In this document: positions 36,516 through 45,055 of the stretch, in pieces
Layout: each line of letters starts with the position of its first letter
How positions within the stretch are numbered: position 1 is the first letter of the stretch
Assembly: GCA_009720755.1 (NCBI GenBank)
Contig: WNKV01000010.1
Coordinates: 1-64,000, forward strand
From: Rhodoplanes serenus
GTDB lineage: Bacteria > Pseudomonadota > Alphaproteobacteria > Rhizobiales > Xanthobacteraceae
DNA: 64,000 nucleotides
Reading direction: 5' to 3'
The notes under the pieces: generated by a model
Database searches by the model: none
What the model was told of the DNA's origin: nothing
Seen by the model: the letters and a program-made list of their open reading frames with translations, nothing else
Translations under genes and position numbers: made by a program

Positions 36516-37778
36516 ATGAGGCGCGTGGTCGTCACGGGTTTGGGCATGGTGACGCCGCTCGGATGCGGCGTCGAGGCGTCGTGGAAGCGACTGCTCGCCG
36601 GCGAGAGCGGTGCCCGCAAGATCGAGAAGTTCGACGTGTCGGATCTGCCGGCGAAGATCGCCTGCACGATCCCGCGCGGTGACGGCTCCGACGGGACCTG
36701 GAATCCCGACCAGTGGATGGAGCCCAAGGAGCAGCGCAAGGTCGACGAGTTCATCGTCTACGCGATGGCCGCGGCCCAGCAGGCGCTCGACGATTCGGGC
36801 TGGCGCCCGACCACCTACGACGAGCAGATCCGCACCGGCGTGATGATCGGCTCCGGCATCGGCGGGCTGGAAGGCATCGCCGACACCGCGGTGGTGCTGA
36901 AGGAGCGCGGCCCTCGCCGGGTGTCGCCGTTCTTCATCCCGGGCCGGCTGATCAATCTCGCCTCCGGCTACGTGTCGATCGCGCATGGTCTTAAGGGTCC
37001 GAACCACGCCGTGGTGACGGCCTGCTCGACCGGCGCGCACGCCATCGGCGACGCCGCCCGGCTGGTGATGCTGGGCGACGCCGACGTGATGGTGGCGGGC
37101 GGCAGCGAATCGCCGATCTGCCGCATCTCGATCGCGGGCTTCTCGGCCTGCCGGGCGCTGTCGACGTCGTTCAACGACGAGCCGACCCGGGCGTCGCGGC
37201 CTTACGATCGCGACCGCGACGGCTTCGTGATGGGCGAGGGCGCCGGTGTCGTGGTGCTGGAGGAGCTCGAGCACGCCAAGGCGCGCGGCGCGCGCATCTA
37301 TGCCGAGGTGATCGGCTACGGCCTGTCGGGCGACGCGCACCACATCACGGCTCCCGCCGAGGATGGCGACGGCGCCTTCCGCTGCATGTCGATGGCGATC
37401 AAGCGGGCCGGGATCGCGGCCTCGGAGATCGACTACATCAACGCGCACGGCACCTCGACGCCGCTCGGCGACGAGATCGAGCTGGGCGCCGTCCAGCGCA
37501 TCGTCGGTAACGACGCCGCGCGGGTCTCGATGTCTTCGACCAAGTCGTCGGTGGGGCATCTGCTCGGGGCGGCCGGCGCCGTCGAGGCGATCTTCACGAT
37601 CCTGGCGATCCGCGACCGGGTGGCCCCGCCCACCCTCAATCTCGACAATCCCTCCGTCGACACGCCGGTCGATCTGGTGCCGCACCGGGCGAAGCCGCGC
37701 GAGATCGATGTCGCGCTGTCGAACTCCTTCGGGTTCGGCGGCACCAACGCATCATTGGTGTTCCGCCGGCCCCAGTAG
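36516..37778 (+). CDS. fabF: Beta-ketoacyl-ACP synthase II
   Basis: FabF extends acyl-ACP chains. The 420-residue condensing enzyme has Cys170 in TACSTGAHAIGDA and the two histidines in NAHGTSTPLGD and SSVGHLLGAAG. The start MRRVVVTGLGMVTPLG matches the family; upstream codons in the frame do not. It is separated from acpP by 225 bases. Confidence 0.97.
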   Translation: MRRVVVTGLGMVTPLGCGVEASWKRLLAGESGARKIEKFDVSDLPAKIACTIPRGDGSDGTWNPDQWMEPKEQRKVDEFIVYAMAAAQQALDDSGWRPTTYDEQIRTGVMIGSGIGGLEGIADTAVVLKERGPRRVSPFFIPGRLINLASGYVSIAHGLKGPNHAVVTACSTGAHAIGDAARLVMLGDADVMVAGGSESPICRISIAGFSACRALSTSFNDEPTRASRPYDRDRDGFVMGEGAGVVVLEELEHAKARGARIYAEVIGYGLSGDAHHITAPAEDGDGAFRCMSMAIKRAGIAASEIDYINAHGTSTPLGDEIELGAVQRIVGNDAARVSMSSTKSSVGHLLGAAGAVEAIFTILAIRDRVAPPTLNLDNPSVDTPVDLVPHRAKPREIDVALSNSFGFGGTNASLVFRRPQ

Positions 37779-38117
37779 GGCGGTGGATCGGCCGCCGTGA
37801 CGTGGTCGGCTGCCCGGCCGCCTTCGGCGGATGGGCTGGCGGCCGGACCGCAGACGTGATGCGAGGGTCGGCCGACGGCCGGCCTTCGACCCTCCCGAGG
37901 TTCGCCGGGCGCCCGCGCCTGATTTGCCGCGCTCGATAAATTGGCCACAATCCCGGGGGCTATTGATCGGGTCGCCGGGCCCGGATCGGCGGCCCCGGCA
38001 GGGGCCGGCCCCGGTCGCTCCGGCCCATGCGTCCGCTCATGACGCGCCGCCGCCCGCACGGTGCGCCGCCTGCGCGGGTTCTCGTACGGTCCCCCCGGTC
38101 CTGGAGCCGACGGCACG
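37779..38117. other. Intergenic region fabF / mltG
   Basis: This 339-base stretch has a hairpin after fabF (arms AGGGTCG at 37864-37870 and CGACCCT at 37887-37893) and a possible promoter for mltG (TTGCCG at 37924 and CACAAT at 37946, 16 bases apart). No gene is seen. Confidence 0.45.
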
Positions 38118-39395
38118 ATGACTGAACTCGATCCCCCGACCGGCCGCGGTGATCCGTCCGCCGGCTCCGCGCCGAAGCGGATCGCCCCGCGCAGCCCGCG
38201 GGCCGCATTGGAGCCGGAGCGGGTGCCGGTGCCGCCGCGCCGCTCGGCCCGCGCGCGTCATCCCATCGTGGTGATCGGCAATGCCATCTTCACGTTCCTG
38301 GTGATCGTCGCCGTGGTGGTGGGGGGCGTCGCCTGGGTGGGCAAGCAGCGGCTCGACGATCAGGGACCGCTGGCCGACGACAAGATGGTCAACATCGCGC
38401 GCGGCGCCGGCATCCGCGACATCGCCGACCAGCTCGTCCGCGAAGGCGTCATCGATCATCCGTGGACCTTCGTGGGCGCCGTGGTGGTCCGCAAGGCGCG
38501 CGACGAGCTGAAGTCCGGCGAGTACCTGTTCCAGAAGCAGGCGTCGCTCGGCCAGGTGATCGACACCCTGGTGGACGGCAAGGTGGTGCAGCACGCGCTG
38601 ACGCTGCCGGAGGGGCTGACCTCCGAGCAGATGGTGGCCCGGCTGCTGGAAACCGACCTTCTCTCCGGCAACATCAAGGAGATTCCGCGCGAAGGCTCGC
38701 TGCTGCCCGAGACCTACAAGGTGGTGCGCGGCACCCCGCGCGAGCAGGTGATCCAGCGCATGCAGCAGGCGCAGCGCCGCGTGCTCCAGGAGGTGTGGGA
38801 ACACCGCATGGCGGACCTGCCGCTCCGCACCCCGGAGCAGCTTCTGACGCTCGCCTCGATCGTCGAGAAGGAGACCGGCCGGCCGGAGGAGCGCACCCGC
38901 GTCGCCGCCGTGTTCGTCAACCGGCTCCGGCAGCGCATGCGGCTGCAATCCGATCCGACCATCATCTACGGCCTGGTCGGCGGCAAGGGCACCCTCGGGC
39001 GGCCGATCATGCGCAGCGAGATCGAGCAGCCGACGCCCTACAACACCTATGTGATCGACGGCCTGCCGCCGGGGCCGATCGCCAATCCGGGCCGCGCCTC
39101 GCTGGAGGCGGTCGCCAATCCGGCCCGGACTCGCGAGCTGTTTTTCGTCGCCGACGGCTCGGGCGGCCACACCTTCTCGGAGACCCTCGACCAGCACCAG
39201 CGGGCCGTCACCAAGCTGCGGGCGCTGGAGCAGGCGCAGCGCGAGGGCGGCGCCGCCGCGGCCGCCGCTGCTCCGGCGGGTGCGACCCCGCCCGCGGCCG
39301 GCACGCCGTCGGCCCGCACCCCTGCCGCGGCCGCCACGCGCCGCTCCGAGCCCGCCCCGAGTGCTCGGCCGCAGCCCCAGCCGCAGGTGCGCTGA
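38118..39395 (+). CDS. mltG: Endolytic murein transglycosylase MltG (YceG)
   Basis: MltG cuts nascent glycan strands and sets their length. The 425-residue protein has a cytoplasmic Arg/Pro-rich N-terminus, one transmembrane helix at about residues 52-76, and a periplasmic YceG domain with LPETYKVVRG, the catalytic Glu in ASIVEKET, and the PTPYNTYVIDGLPPGPIANPG signature. The last ~60 residues are Ala/Pro-rich. Here it lies between fabF and yicC, as in many Alphaproteobacteria. Confidence 0.95.
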   Translation: MTELDPPTGRGDPSAGSAPKRIAPRSPRAALEPERVPVPPRRSARARHPIVVIGNAIFTFLVIVAVVVGGVAWVGKQRLDDQGPLADDKMVNIARGAGIRDIADQLVREGVIDHPWTFVGAVVVRKARDELKSGEYLFQKQASLGQVIDTLVDGKVVQHALTLPEGLTSEQMVARLLETDLLSGNIKEIPREGSLLPETYKVVRGTPREQVIQRMQQAQRRVLQEVWEHRMADLPLRTPEQLLTLASIVEKETGRPEERTRVAAVFVNRLRQRMRLQSDPTIIYGLVGGKGTLGRPIMRSEIEQPTPYNTYVIDGLPPGPIANPGRASLEAVANPARTRELFFVADGSGGHTFSETLDQHQRAVTKLRALEQAQREGGAAAAAAAPAGATPPAAGTPSARTPAAAATRRSEPAPSARPQPQPQVR

Positions 39396-39597
39396 ACCGG
39401 CAGCCGGCAGCACTGCCGGCACCCGGCACAGGCTGCTGGCCGCCTCCTGGTGGCGCCGGTGGGATCGCGAGGCAGGACCCGGCGTCGCGGCCGGATGGCT
39501 TGTCGGGACTCACGGGGTCTTCTATGCCGGCTGCGGACGGGGTCGGCCGATGCCTCCGGCGTTCCGCCGGCCCGAGAAGACCACCACGAGGACCATC

Positions 39598-40485
39598 ATG
39601 GCCCTGTCGAGCATGACCGGCTTCGCCCGCAGCCACGGCACCAGCGGGCCGTACTCCTTCGTGTGGGAGATCAAGTCGGTCAATGCCAAGGGGCTGGATG
39701 TGCGGTTGAGGCTGCCGCCCGGCTGGGACGCGGTCGAGGCGCCGGCCCGCGCCCGCGCCGCCGAGGTGCTCGCCCGCGGCACCGTCTACGCCAACCTGAC
39801 GGTCGACCGCCCCGGCGCCCAGCCGGTGGTGCGGGTCAACGACGCGGTGCTGTCGGCGGTGCTCGACACGCTCGCCTCGCTGGCCGGGCGGGTCGCCGCC
39901 GAGCCGCCACGGCTCGACGGCATCCTCGCCGTCAAGGGCGTGGTCGAGGTGGCCGAGGCGGACGAGAGCGAGGCGGAGCGCACTGCCGCCGAGGCGGCCC
40001 TGGTGGCCGGCTTCGCCGCGGCGCTCGACGGGCTCGCCGGCATGCGGCGCCACGAGGGCGCGGCGCTGGGCCGGCTGCTCGGCCAGCGGCTCGACGAGAT
40101 CGCCGCCCTGGTGGGGCGCGCCGAGGCGGCACCCGGCCGCAAGGCGGAGGCGATCCGCCAGCGGCTCGCCGAGCAGATCGCCACCTTGCTGGAGGCGAGC
40201 GAGCGATTCGATCCCGACCGGCTGCACCAGGAGGCGATCCTGATCGCCTCCAAGGCGGACGTGCGCGAGGAGCTGGACCGGCTCACGGCCCACGTCGCCC
40301 AGGCCAAGAGCCTGATCGCCAAGGGCGGCCCGGTCGGCCGCCGTCTCGATTTCCTGTCGCAGGAGCTCAACCGCGAGGCCAACACGGTATGCTCCAAGTC
40401 GAACGACCTGGAGCTGACCAATATCGGCCTCGAGCTGAAGAGCGTGGTGGAGCAGTTCCGCGAGCAGGTGCAGAACCTGGAGTGA
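39598..40485 (+). CDS. yicC: YicC family endoribonuclease
   Basis: The 295-residue protein has the YicC_N start [11 protein letters not shown] and the DUF1732 C-terminus with [21 protein letters not shown] and an amphipathic end. YicC-like proteins are endoribonucleases acting on structured RNA in E. coli and Bacillus. It is followed 5 bases later by gmk, a common pairing. Confidence 0.95.
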   Translation: MALSSMTGFARSHGTSGPYSFVWEIKSVNAKGLDVRLRLPPGWDAVEAPARARAAEVLARGTVYANLTVDRPGAQPVVRVNDAVLSAVLDTLASLAGRVAAEPPRLDGILAVKGVVEVAEADESEAERTAAEAALVAGFAAALDGLAGMRRHEGAALGRLLGQRLDEIAALVGRAEAAPGRKAEAIRQRLAEQIATLLEASERFDPDRLHQEAILIASKADVREELDRLTAHVAQAKSLIAKGGPVGRRLDFLSQELNREANTVCSKSNDLELTNIGLELKSVVEQFREQVQNLE

Positions 40486-40490
40486 TCGGC

Positions 40491-41165
40491 ATGGCGCCCG
40501 AGCACGCGACCGACGAGAGCGCGGCGATCGGCCGGCGCGGCCTGATGCTGGTGGTGTCGTCGCCCTCCGGTGCCGGCAAGACCACGCTGACGCGCAACCT
40601 CATCGACAAGGAGCAGCAGATCACGCTGTCGATCTCGGTGACCACGCGGGTGCGGCGGCCGAGCGAGATCGAGGGCGTGCACTACCGCTTCATCTCGATG
40701 CGGCAGTTCGAGATCATGCGCGACTCCGACCAGCTCCTCGAATGGGCCGAGGTGCACGGCAATTGCTACGGCACGCCGCGCGAGCCGGTGGAGGCGGCGC
40801 TGGCGGCCGGCCGCGACGTGCTGTTCGACATCGATTGGCAGGGGGCCCGCCAGCTCGACGAGAAGATGCCGGGTGATGTGGTCAGCGTGTTCGTGCTGCC
40901 GCCCTCGGCGACCGAGCTGAAGGCGCGGCTGGAGCGGCGGGCCGAGGACTCCGCCGCGATCATCAACGGCCGGCTGAGGAATGCCGCCGAGGAGATCGGG
41001 CACTGGAGCGAGTACGATTATGTGCTGATCAACCGCGACCTCGGCGAGAGCTTCGCGCGGCTGCGGGCGATCCTGACGGCCGAGCGGCTCAAGCGGGCGA
41101 GCCGCGCCGGGCTCGACGGCTTCGTCGGCACGCTCCTCGACGGTCTCAAGGTGATCACGACGTAA
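40491..41165 (+). CDS. gmk: Guanylate kinase
   Basis: Gmk phosphorylates GMP to GDP. The 224-residue protein has the P-loop [10 protein letters not shown], the GMP-binding [17 protein letters not shown] segment and [11 protein letters not shown] ~16-residue N-terminal extension precedes the core. It is the last gene of the yicC-gmk pair; two ~24 bp direct repeats (41175 and 41203) follow in the gap. Confidence 0.97.
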   Translation: MAPEHATDESAAIGRRGLMLVVSSPSGAGKTTLTRNLIDKEQQITLSISVTTRVRRPSEIEGVHYRFISMRQFEIMRDSDQLLEWAEVHGNCYGTPREPVEAALAAGRDVLFDIDWQGARQLDEKMPGDVVSVFVLPPSATELKARLERRAEDSAAIINGRLRNAAEEIGHWSEYDYVLINRDLGESFARLRAILTAERLKRASRAGLDGFVGTLLDGLKVITT

Positions 41166-41197
41166 CCTTTGACGATCCGATCCGCGCCGATGGCGGC

Positions 41198-41767
41198 TCA
41201 CGGTCCGATCCGCGCCGACGGCGGCGGCTCGTCGGGGCCGGCGATCGGCACGGCGACATGCTGCGGTCCCGTCTCGCGCCCATCGGCGAGATGCCACGCG
41301 ACCGTGTAGCGGATGTCGTAATGCGGGCAGCCGTCGCGTCCGGTGAGGATGTCCACCATGCCGGTGCCGGGCGCGTGGCAGGTGTGGCCGAACACCGGGC
41401 TGGTGTCGGCGTAGAAGCGGTACCAGCCGGAGCGGCGCGCGACGAACACGAGGCTGCCGCGGCGCTCGCCCGCCACATAGGCGGTCGCTTTCACCTTCGG
41501 AATGAACGGCTGCATGATCACCAGGTAGAGCGAGCCGACCTTGGCGTCGACCGTGTAGTCGGCCCGCACGGCGCGCCCGGCCCGAAGATAGACCGGCAGG
41601 GGCGCGAACTGTGAGGTCAGCCCGCTGCTCTCCACCACCATGCCGCGGCTGATCAGGTTGGCGCTCTCCCAGCCGACCAGCGTGACGGCCCCGGTGGCGA
41701 GCCCGACCACGTAGAAGGTGGCGGAGCCCAGCGCGATGGCGGTGATCAGCAGGGTGGGCAGTTGCAC
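41198..41767 (-). CDS. Membrane-anchored protein of unknown function
   Basis: The 189-residue product begins with one hydrophobic helix (LLITAIALGSATFYVVGLATG) and then has a soluble, beta-rich domain with FVARRSGWYRFYADTSPVFGH and a CHAPGTGMVDILTG segment. No family is recognised. GTG 41767 with GGGAG about 10 bases upstream was chosen; a GTG at 41830 is possible. Its C-terminus runs through one of two direct repeats beyond gmk. Confidence 0.6.
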   Translation of the reverse strand: MQLPTLLITAIALGSATFYVVGLATGAVTLVGWESANLISRGMVVESSGLTSQFAPLPVYLRAGRAVRADYTVDAKVGSLYLVIMQPFIPKVKATAYVAGERRGSLVFVARRSGWYRFYADTSPVFGHTCHAPGTGMVDILTGRDGCPHYDIRYTVAWHLADGRETGPQHVAVPIAGPDEPPPSARIGP

Positions 41768-41878
41768 GGGGTGGCTCCCGGCGGGTGTCGCGGCCCACGG
41801 TAGTGCGGCCGCCCTTGCGGCGCGGTTCACGCGCGGTGGCGCGGCCGGGCTGCCCGTCCCGGAAACGCGACGGCGTGG

Positions 41879-42760
41879 TTAAGCCGGGGTGTCGGCGGTG
41901 GCGGCCGGCCCCGCGGGGGCTGCGTCGAGGGCGCGGGCGAGCGCCACGAAGCCGTCGATCGTCACGTCCTCGGCCCGGCCGGTCGGGTCGAGCCCGGCGG
42001 CGGCGATCAGCGGCAGCGGGTCGGGCGCCAGCGCCTTGAGGCTCTGCCGCAGCATTTTTCGCCGTTGCCCGAAGGCCGCCGCGGTGACCCGCTCCAGCGC
42101 GGCGAGCCGGCAGGGCAGCGGCGCCGGGCGCGGCTCCAGCCGCACCAGCGTCGAGGTCACCTTGGGGGGCGGCACGAAGGCCGACGGCGCGATGTCGAAC
42201 AAGAGCTTGGGGGCGCAGCGCCACTGCGCCAGCACGGCGAGCCGGCCGTAGCTCTTGGTGCCCGGCGCGGCGGCGATGCGCTCCGCCACCTCGCGCTGGA
42301 ACATCAACACCAGCCGGTCGAACCACGGCGGCCACGGCTCGATCGACAGCCAGCCGACCAGCAGCGCGGTGGCGATGTTGTAGGGCAGGTTGGCGACGAC
42401 GCGCACCGGGCCGCCGCGACCGAGCGAGGGTGCGGGATCGAGCGCCAGCGCGTCGCCCTCGATCACCTCCAGCCGCCCCGGGCAGCAGGCGGCGATCTCG
42501 GCCAGTGCCGCGATCGCACGCCGATCGCGCTCGATCGCCACCACCCGGCGGGCGCCTTCGGCGAGCAGCGCCCGGGTGAGCCCGCCCGGACCGGGGCCGA
42601 CCTCCACCACGGTGACGCCGGCCAGCGGCCCGGCCGCGCGGGCGATGCGCCCGGTGAGGTTGAGATCGAGCAGGAAGTTCTGGCCGAGCGACTTGCGGGC
42701 CGACAGGTCGTGGCGGCGGATGACCTCGCGCAGCGGCGGAAGCTCGTCGAGGGCGCTCAT
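41879..42760 (-). CDS. rsmA: 16S rRNA dimethyladenosine transferase
   Basis: RsmA (KsgA) dimethylates two adenosines in 16S rRNA helix 45. The 293-residue protein has [12 protein letters not shown] motif [17 protein letters not shown], and the catalytic NLPYNIAT. Its ATG overlaps the pdxA stop in an ATGA, so it is coupled to pdxA. Confidence 0.96.
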   Translation of the reverse strand: MSALDELPPLREVIRRHDLSARKSLGQNFLLDLNLTGRIARAAGPLAGVTVVEVGPGPGGLTRALLAEGARRVVAIERDRRAIAALAEIAACCPGRLEVIEGDALALDPAPSLGRGGPVRVVANLPYNIATALLVGWLSIEPWPPWFDRLVLMFQREVAERIAAAPGTKSYGRLAVLAQWRCAPKLLFDIAPSAFVPPPKVTSTLVRLEPRPAPLPCRLAALERVTAAAFGQRRKMLRQSLKALAPDPLPLIAAAGLDPTGRAEDVTIDGFVALARALDAAPAGPAATADTPA

Positions 42761-43794
42761 GCGGCCGCCGCAGGGGTGTCGCGCGGGCCGGCCAGGCGGG
42801 CGGCGAGGCGGAGTGCGGCCATCAGGCTCGACGGATCGGCGCGGCCGCTGCCGGCGATGTCGAAGGCGGTGCCGTGGTCGGGCGAGGTGCGGACGAAGGG
42901 CAGGCCGAGGGTGACGTTGACGGCGTCGTGGAAGGCCAGCGTCTTGATCGGGATCAGCGCCTGGTCGTGATACATGCACAGCGCCGCGTCGTAGGTTTTT
43001 CGCGCGTCGTCGTGAAACAGGGTGTCGGCCGGCAGCGGCCCGCGGGCCGCGATGCCGTCGGCGGCGAGGGCCGCCACCGCCGGGGCGACGATCTCGGCGT
43101 CCTCGCGGCCGAGCGCCCCGCCTTCGCCCGCATGCGGGTTGAGGCCGGCGATCGCGAGCCGCGGCCGGTCCAGGCCGAAGCGGCCGACGAGATCGCGGGC
43201 GACGATGCGGCCGGTCTCGACCACGAGATCGGTGGAGAGCCGCGCCGGCACGGCGGCGAGCGGGATGTGGACCGTCACCGGCACCACCGCGAGGGTGGGC
43301 GACCACAGCATCATCACGGGCAGCGGGGCAGCACCGAAGAGGCGCCCGGACAGCTCGGCGAGGTACTCGGTGTGGCCGGGATGGGCGAACCCCGCCTCAT
43401 AGAGGACATGCTTGGCGATCGGATTGGTCACCACCGCGGCCGCCTCGCCGGCCGCCACCAGGGCGACGGCGCGATCGATGGCCGCGAGGGCGGCGGGCGC
43501 ACTCGTCGCGTCGGGCTGGCCGGGCGCCGCCGTTATGGGGAGCCCGAGATCGACCACTGGCAGCGCCCGCCGGAAGGCGCTCGCCGTCTCGCCAGGTGCC
43601 ACCGTCGCGAGCGGAACCGCGAGGTCGAGCCGGCGGGCTCGCTCGGCGACGAACACCGGGTCGGCGAGGAGGAGGAACGGCGGCAGCCGCGCCGTGTCGC
43701 GGTGGAGCCAGGCCAAGAGCGCGATGTCGGGCCCGATGCCGGCGGGCTCGCCGAGGGTGAGCGCCAGCGGCTGTACGGAGGGACGCCAGCTCAT
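42757..43794 (-). CDS. pdxA: 4-hydroxythreonine-4-phosphate dehydrogenase
   Basis: PdxA oxidises 4-phosphohydroxy-L-threonine in pyridoxal phosphate synthesis. The 345-residue protein has [27 protein letters not shown], and the metal-binding [16 protein letters not shown] and [15 protein letters not shown] motifs. It starts 10 bases after the surA stop, in the order surA-pdxA-rsmA common to many Proteobacteria. Confidence 0.96.
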   Translation of the reverse strand: MSWRPSVQPLALTLGEPAGIGPDIALLAWLHRDTARLPPFLLLADPVFVAERARRLDLAVPLATVAPGETASAFRRALPVVDLGLPITAAPGQPDATSAPAALAAIDRAVALVAAGEAAAVVTNPIAKHVLYEAGFAHPGHTEYLAELSGRLFGAAPLPVMMLWSPTLAVVPVTVHIPLAAVPARLSTDLVVETGRIVARDLVGRFGLDRPRLAIAGLNPHAGEGGALGREDAEIVAPAVAALAADGIAARGPLPADTLFHDDARKTYDAALCMYHDQALIPIKTLAFHDAVNVTLGLPFVRTSPDHGTAFDIAGSGRADPSSLMAALRLAARLAGPRDTPAAAA

Positions 43795-43804
43795 CGCCGC
43801 GTGC

Positions 43805-44746
43805 TCATCGCCGCTCGATCATGGCGCCGCGGCGCAGCTCCTGGAGGAACTTCTTGGACTGCACCTCGAACCGCTCGGCGAACAGCGCCTGGCGGGTCTC
43901 CTTGAGGATCGGTGCATCCACCTTGGTGTCGCGCTTGGCGCAGACCGCGAACATCTCGATGCCGTTCGGCGTGGTCTCCGGCGTGGTGAGGCGGCCGACG
44001 CCGGTGCGCTCCAGCATCTCGCGCAGCGCCGGCGGCAGGTCCGTCGAGGTCTTGACGATCTGCTCGCGGACCGCGACGTCGCGGAGCTGGCGCGCGAAGG
44101 CCAGCCCGTTGTCGCAGTCCTGGAAGCGGGCCCGCAGGGCCTCGGCCTCACGACGCCGCCCGTCGGCATTGCCGGCCCCCTTGGCGACCACGAACAGCAC
44201 CGGCCGCAGCACGTATTCGGTCGCCTCGATCTTGTCGACGATCGGCTGGTCGTCCTTGCGCTTGGATTCGGCGGCCGCGAGGATGTCCTTGTCGCGGAAC
44301 TGGAAGCTCGACTGGAAGCGGCCGCGGACGAGCTGCTGCCAGACGATGTCGGCGCGGATGCGCGACTTCATGGTGCCGGCCTGGACGCCGCCATTGGCCA
44401 GCGTCGCGGTGAGTTGCTCAGGCGTCAGGCGCATGCGCCGCGCCATGTCGGCGTAGGAGGAGTCGACCTCGGAGTCGGTGACCTCGAGCCGGTAGCGCTT
44501 GCCGGCCTGGATCTTCAGGCGCTCGTTGATCAGCTCCTCGATCACCTCGTCGCGGCCGGGCGACTTGCGGGTGACGAGCTGGGTGAACTTGGCGCGCTGG
44601 TCGATGTCGAAGGAGGTGATCGGATCGCCGTTCACCATGACGACGACGTTCTGGGCCGCGGCCGGCTGCGCGGCGCTGTCCAGCGCGAGGCCGGCGAGGG
44701 CGGTGGCCAGACACAGAAGGGTGGTGATCAATCGCGTGCGAACCAT
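43805..44746 (-). CDS. surA: Periplasmic chaperone SurA
   Basis: SurA escorts outer membrane proteins through the periplasm. The 313-residue protein has a signal peptide ([27 protein letters not shown] region), the N-terminal chaperone domain starting [20 protein letters not shown], and one parvulin-like domain that looks divergent. ATG 44746 gives the signal peptide; upstream codons do not fit. It follows lptD, whose product is a known SurA client. Confidence 0.92.
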   Translation of the reverse strand: MVRTRLITTLLCLATALAGLALDSAAQPAAAQNVVVMVNGDPITSFDIDQRAKFTQLVTRKSPGRDEVIEELINERLKIQAGKRYRLEVTDSEVDSSYADMARRMRLTPEQLTATLANGGVQAGTMKSRIRADIVWQQLVRGRFQSSFQFRDKDILAAAESKRKDDQPIVDKIEATEYVLRPVLFVVAKGAGNADGRRREAEALRARFQDCDNGLAFARQLRDVAVREQIVKTSTDLPPALREMLERTGVGRLTTPETTPNGIEMFAVCAKRDTKVDAPILKETRQALFAERFEVQSKKFLQELRRGAMIERR

Positions 44747-45055
44747 GGCTCCGCTCGTCCGATTACGCTGGTCGCCCGTGGCCCCGGTCATGTCTGCGAC
44801 CACGGTTCGGCTTGGGACGGGAGGGAAGCGCGCCGCCCCGGCCATTGCCGGCCGCGATGCCGTCTCCGGAAAAAAGCTATCCGGAAGAGCCCCGCACCGC
44901 GGCGCGCGCACGTTAGAGCATTTTCCAGCGAAGGGGGACCCGATCGGCCGTTGAAAATGCGCTCTCTCGAGGACTGCTGCGCGAAGTCCGATCCGACCGG
45001 ATCGGGCTTCATGCAGCACCATGCGGCGGAGCCATAGAGGCCGATATGGGCGAAA
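44747..45055. other. Intergenic region lptD / surA
   Basis: A 309-base gap breaks the otherwise tight lptG-lptD-surA-pdxA-rsmA order. It holds the palindromic element at 44916-44964 and probably a separate surA promoter. No gene is seen. Confidence 0.55.
44916..44964. repeat. Intergenic palindrome GAGCATTTTC...GAAAATGCGCTC
   Basis: The arms GCATTTTC and GAAAATGC are perfect, with outer GAGC/GCTC pairs, around a ~27-base centre. The type is familiar from Rhizobiales intergenic regions and is related to the element at 7015-7056. It may be a miniature mobile element or an RNA-stability hairpin. Confidence 0.7.

Noticed and set aside
44747-45022. Upstream extension of surA
   Set aside because: The signal peptide starts at ATG 44746, and the extension crosses the palindromic element.
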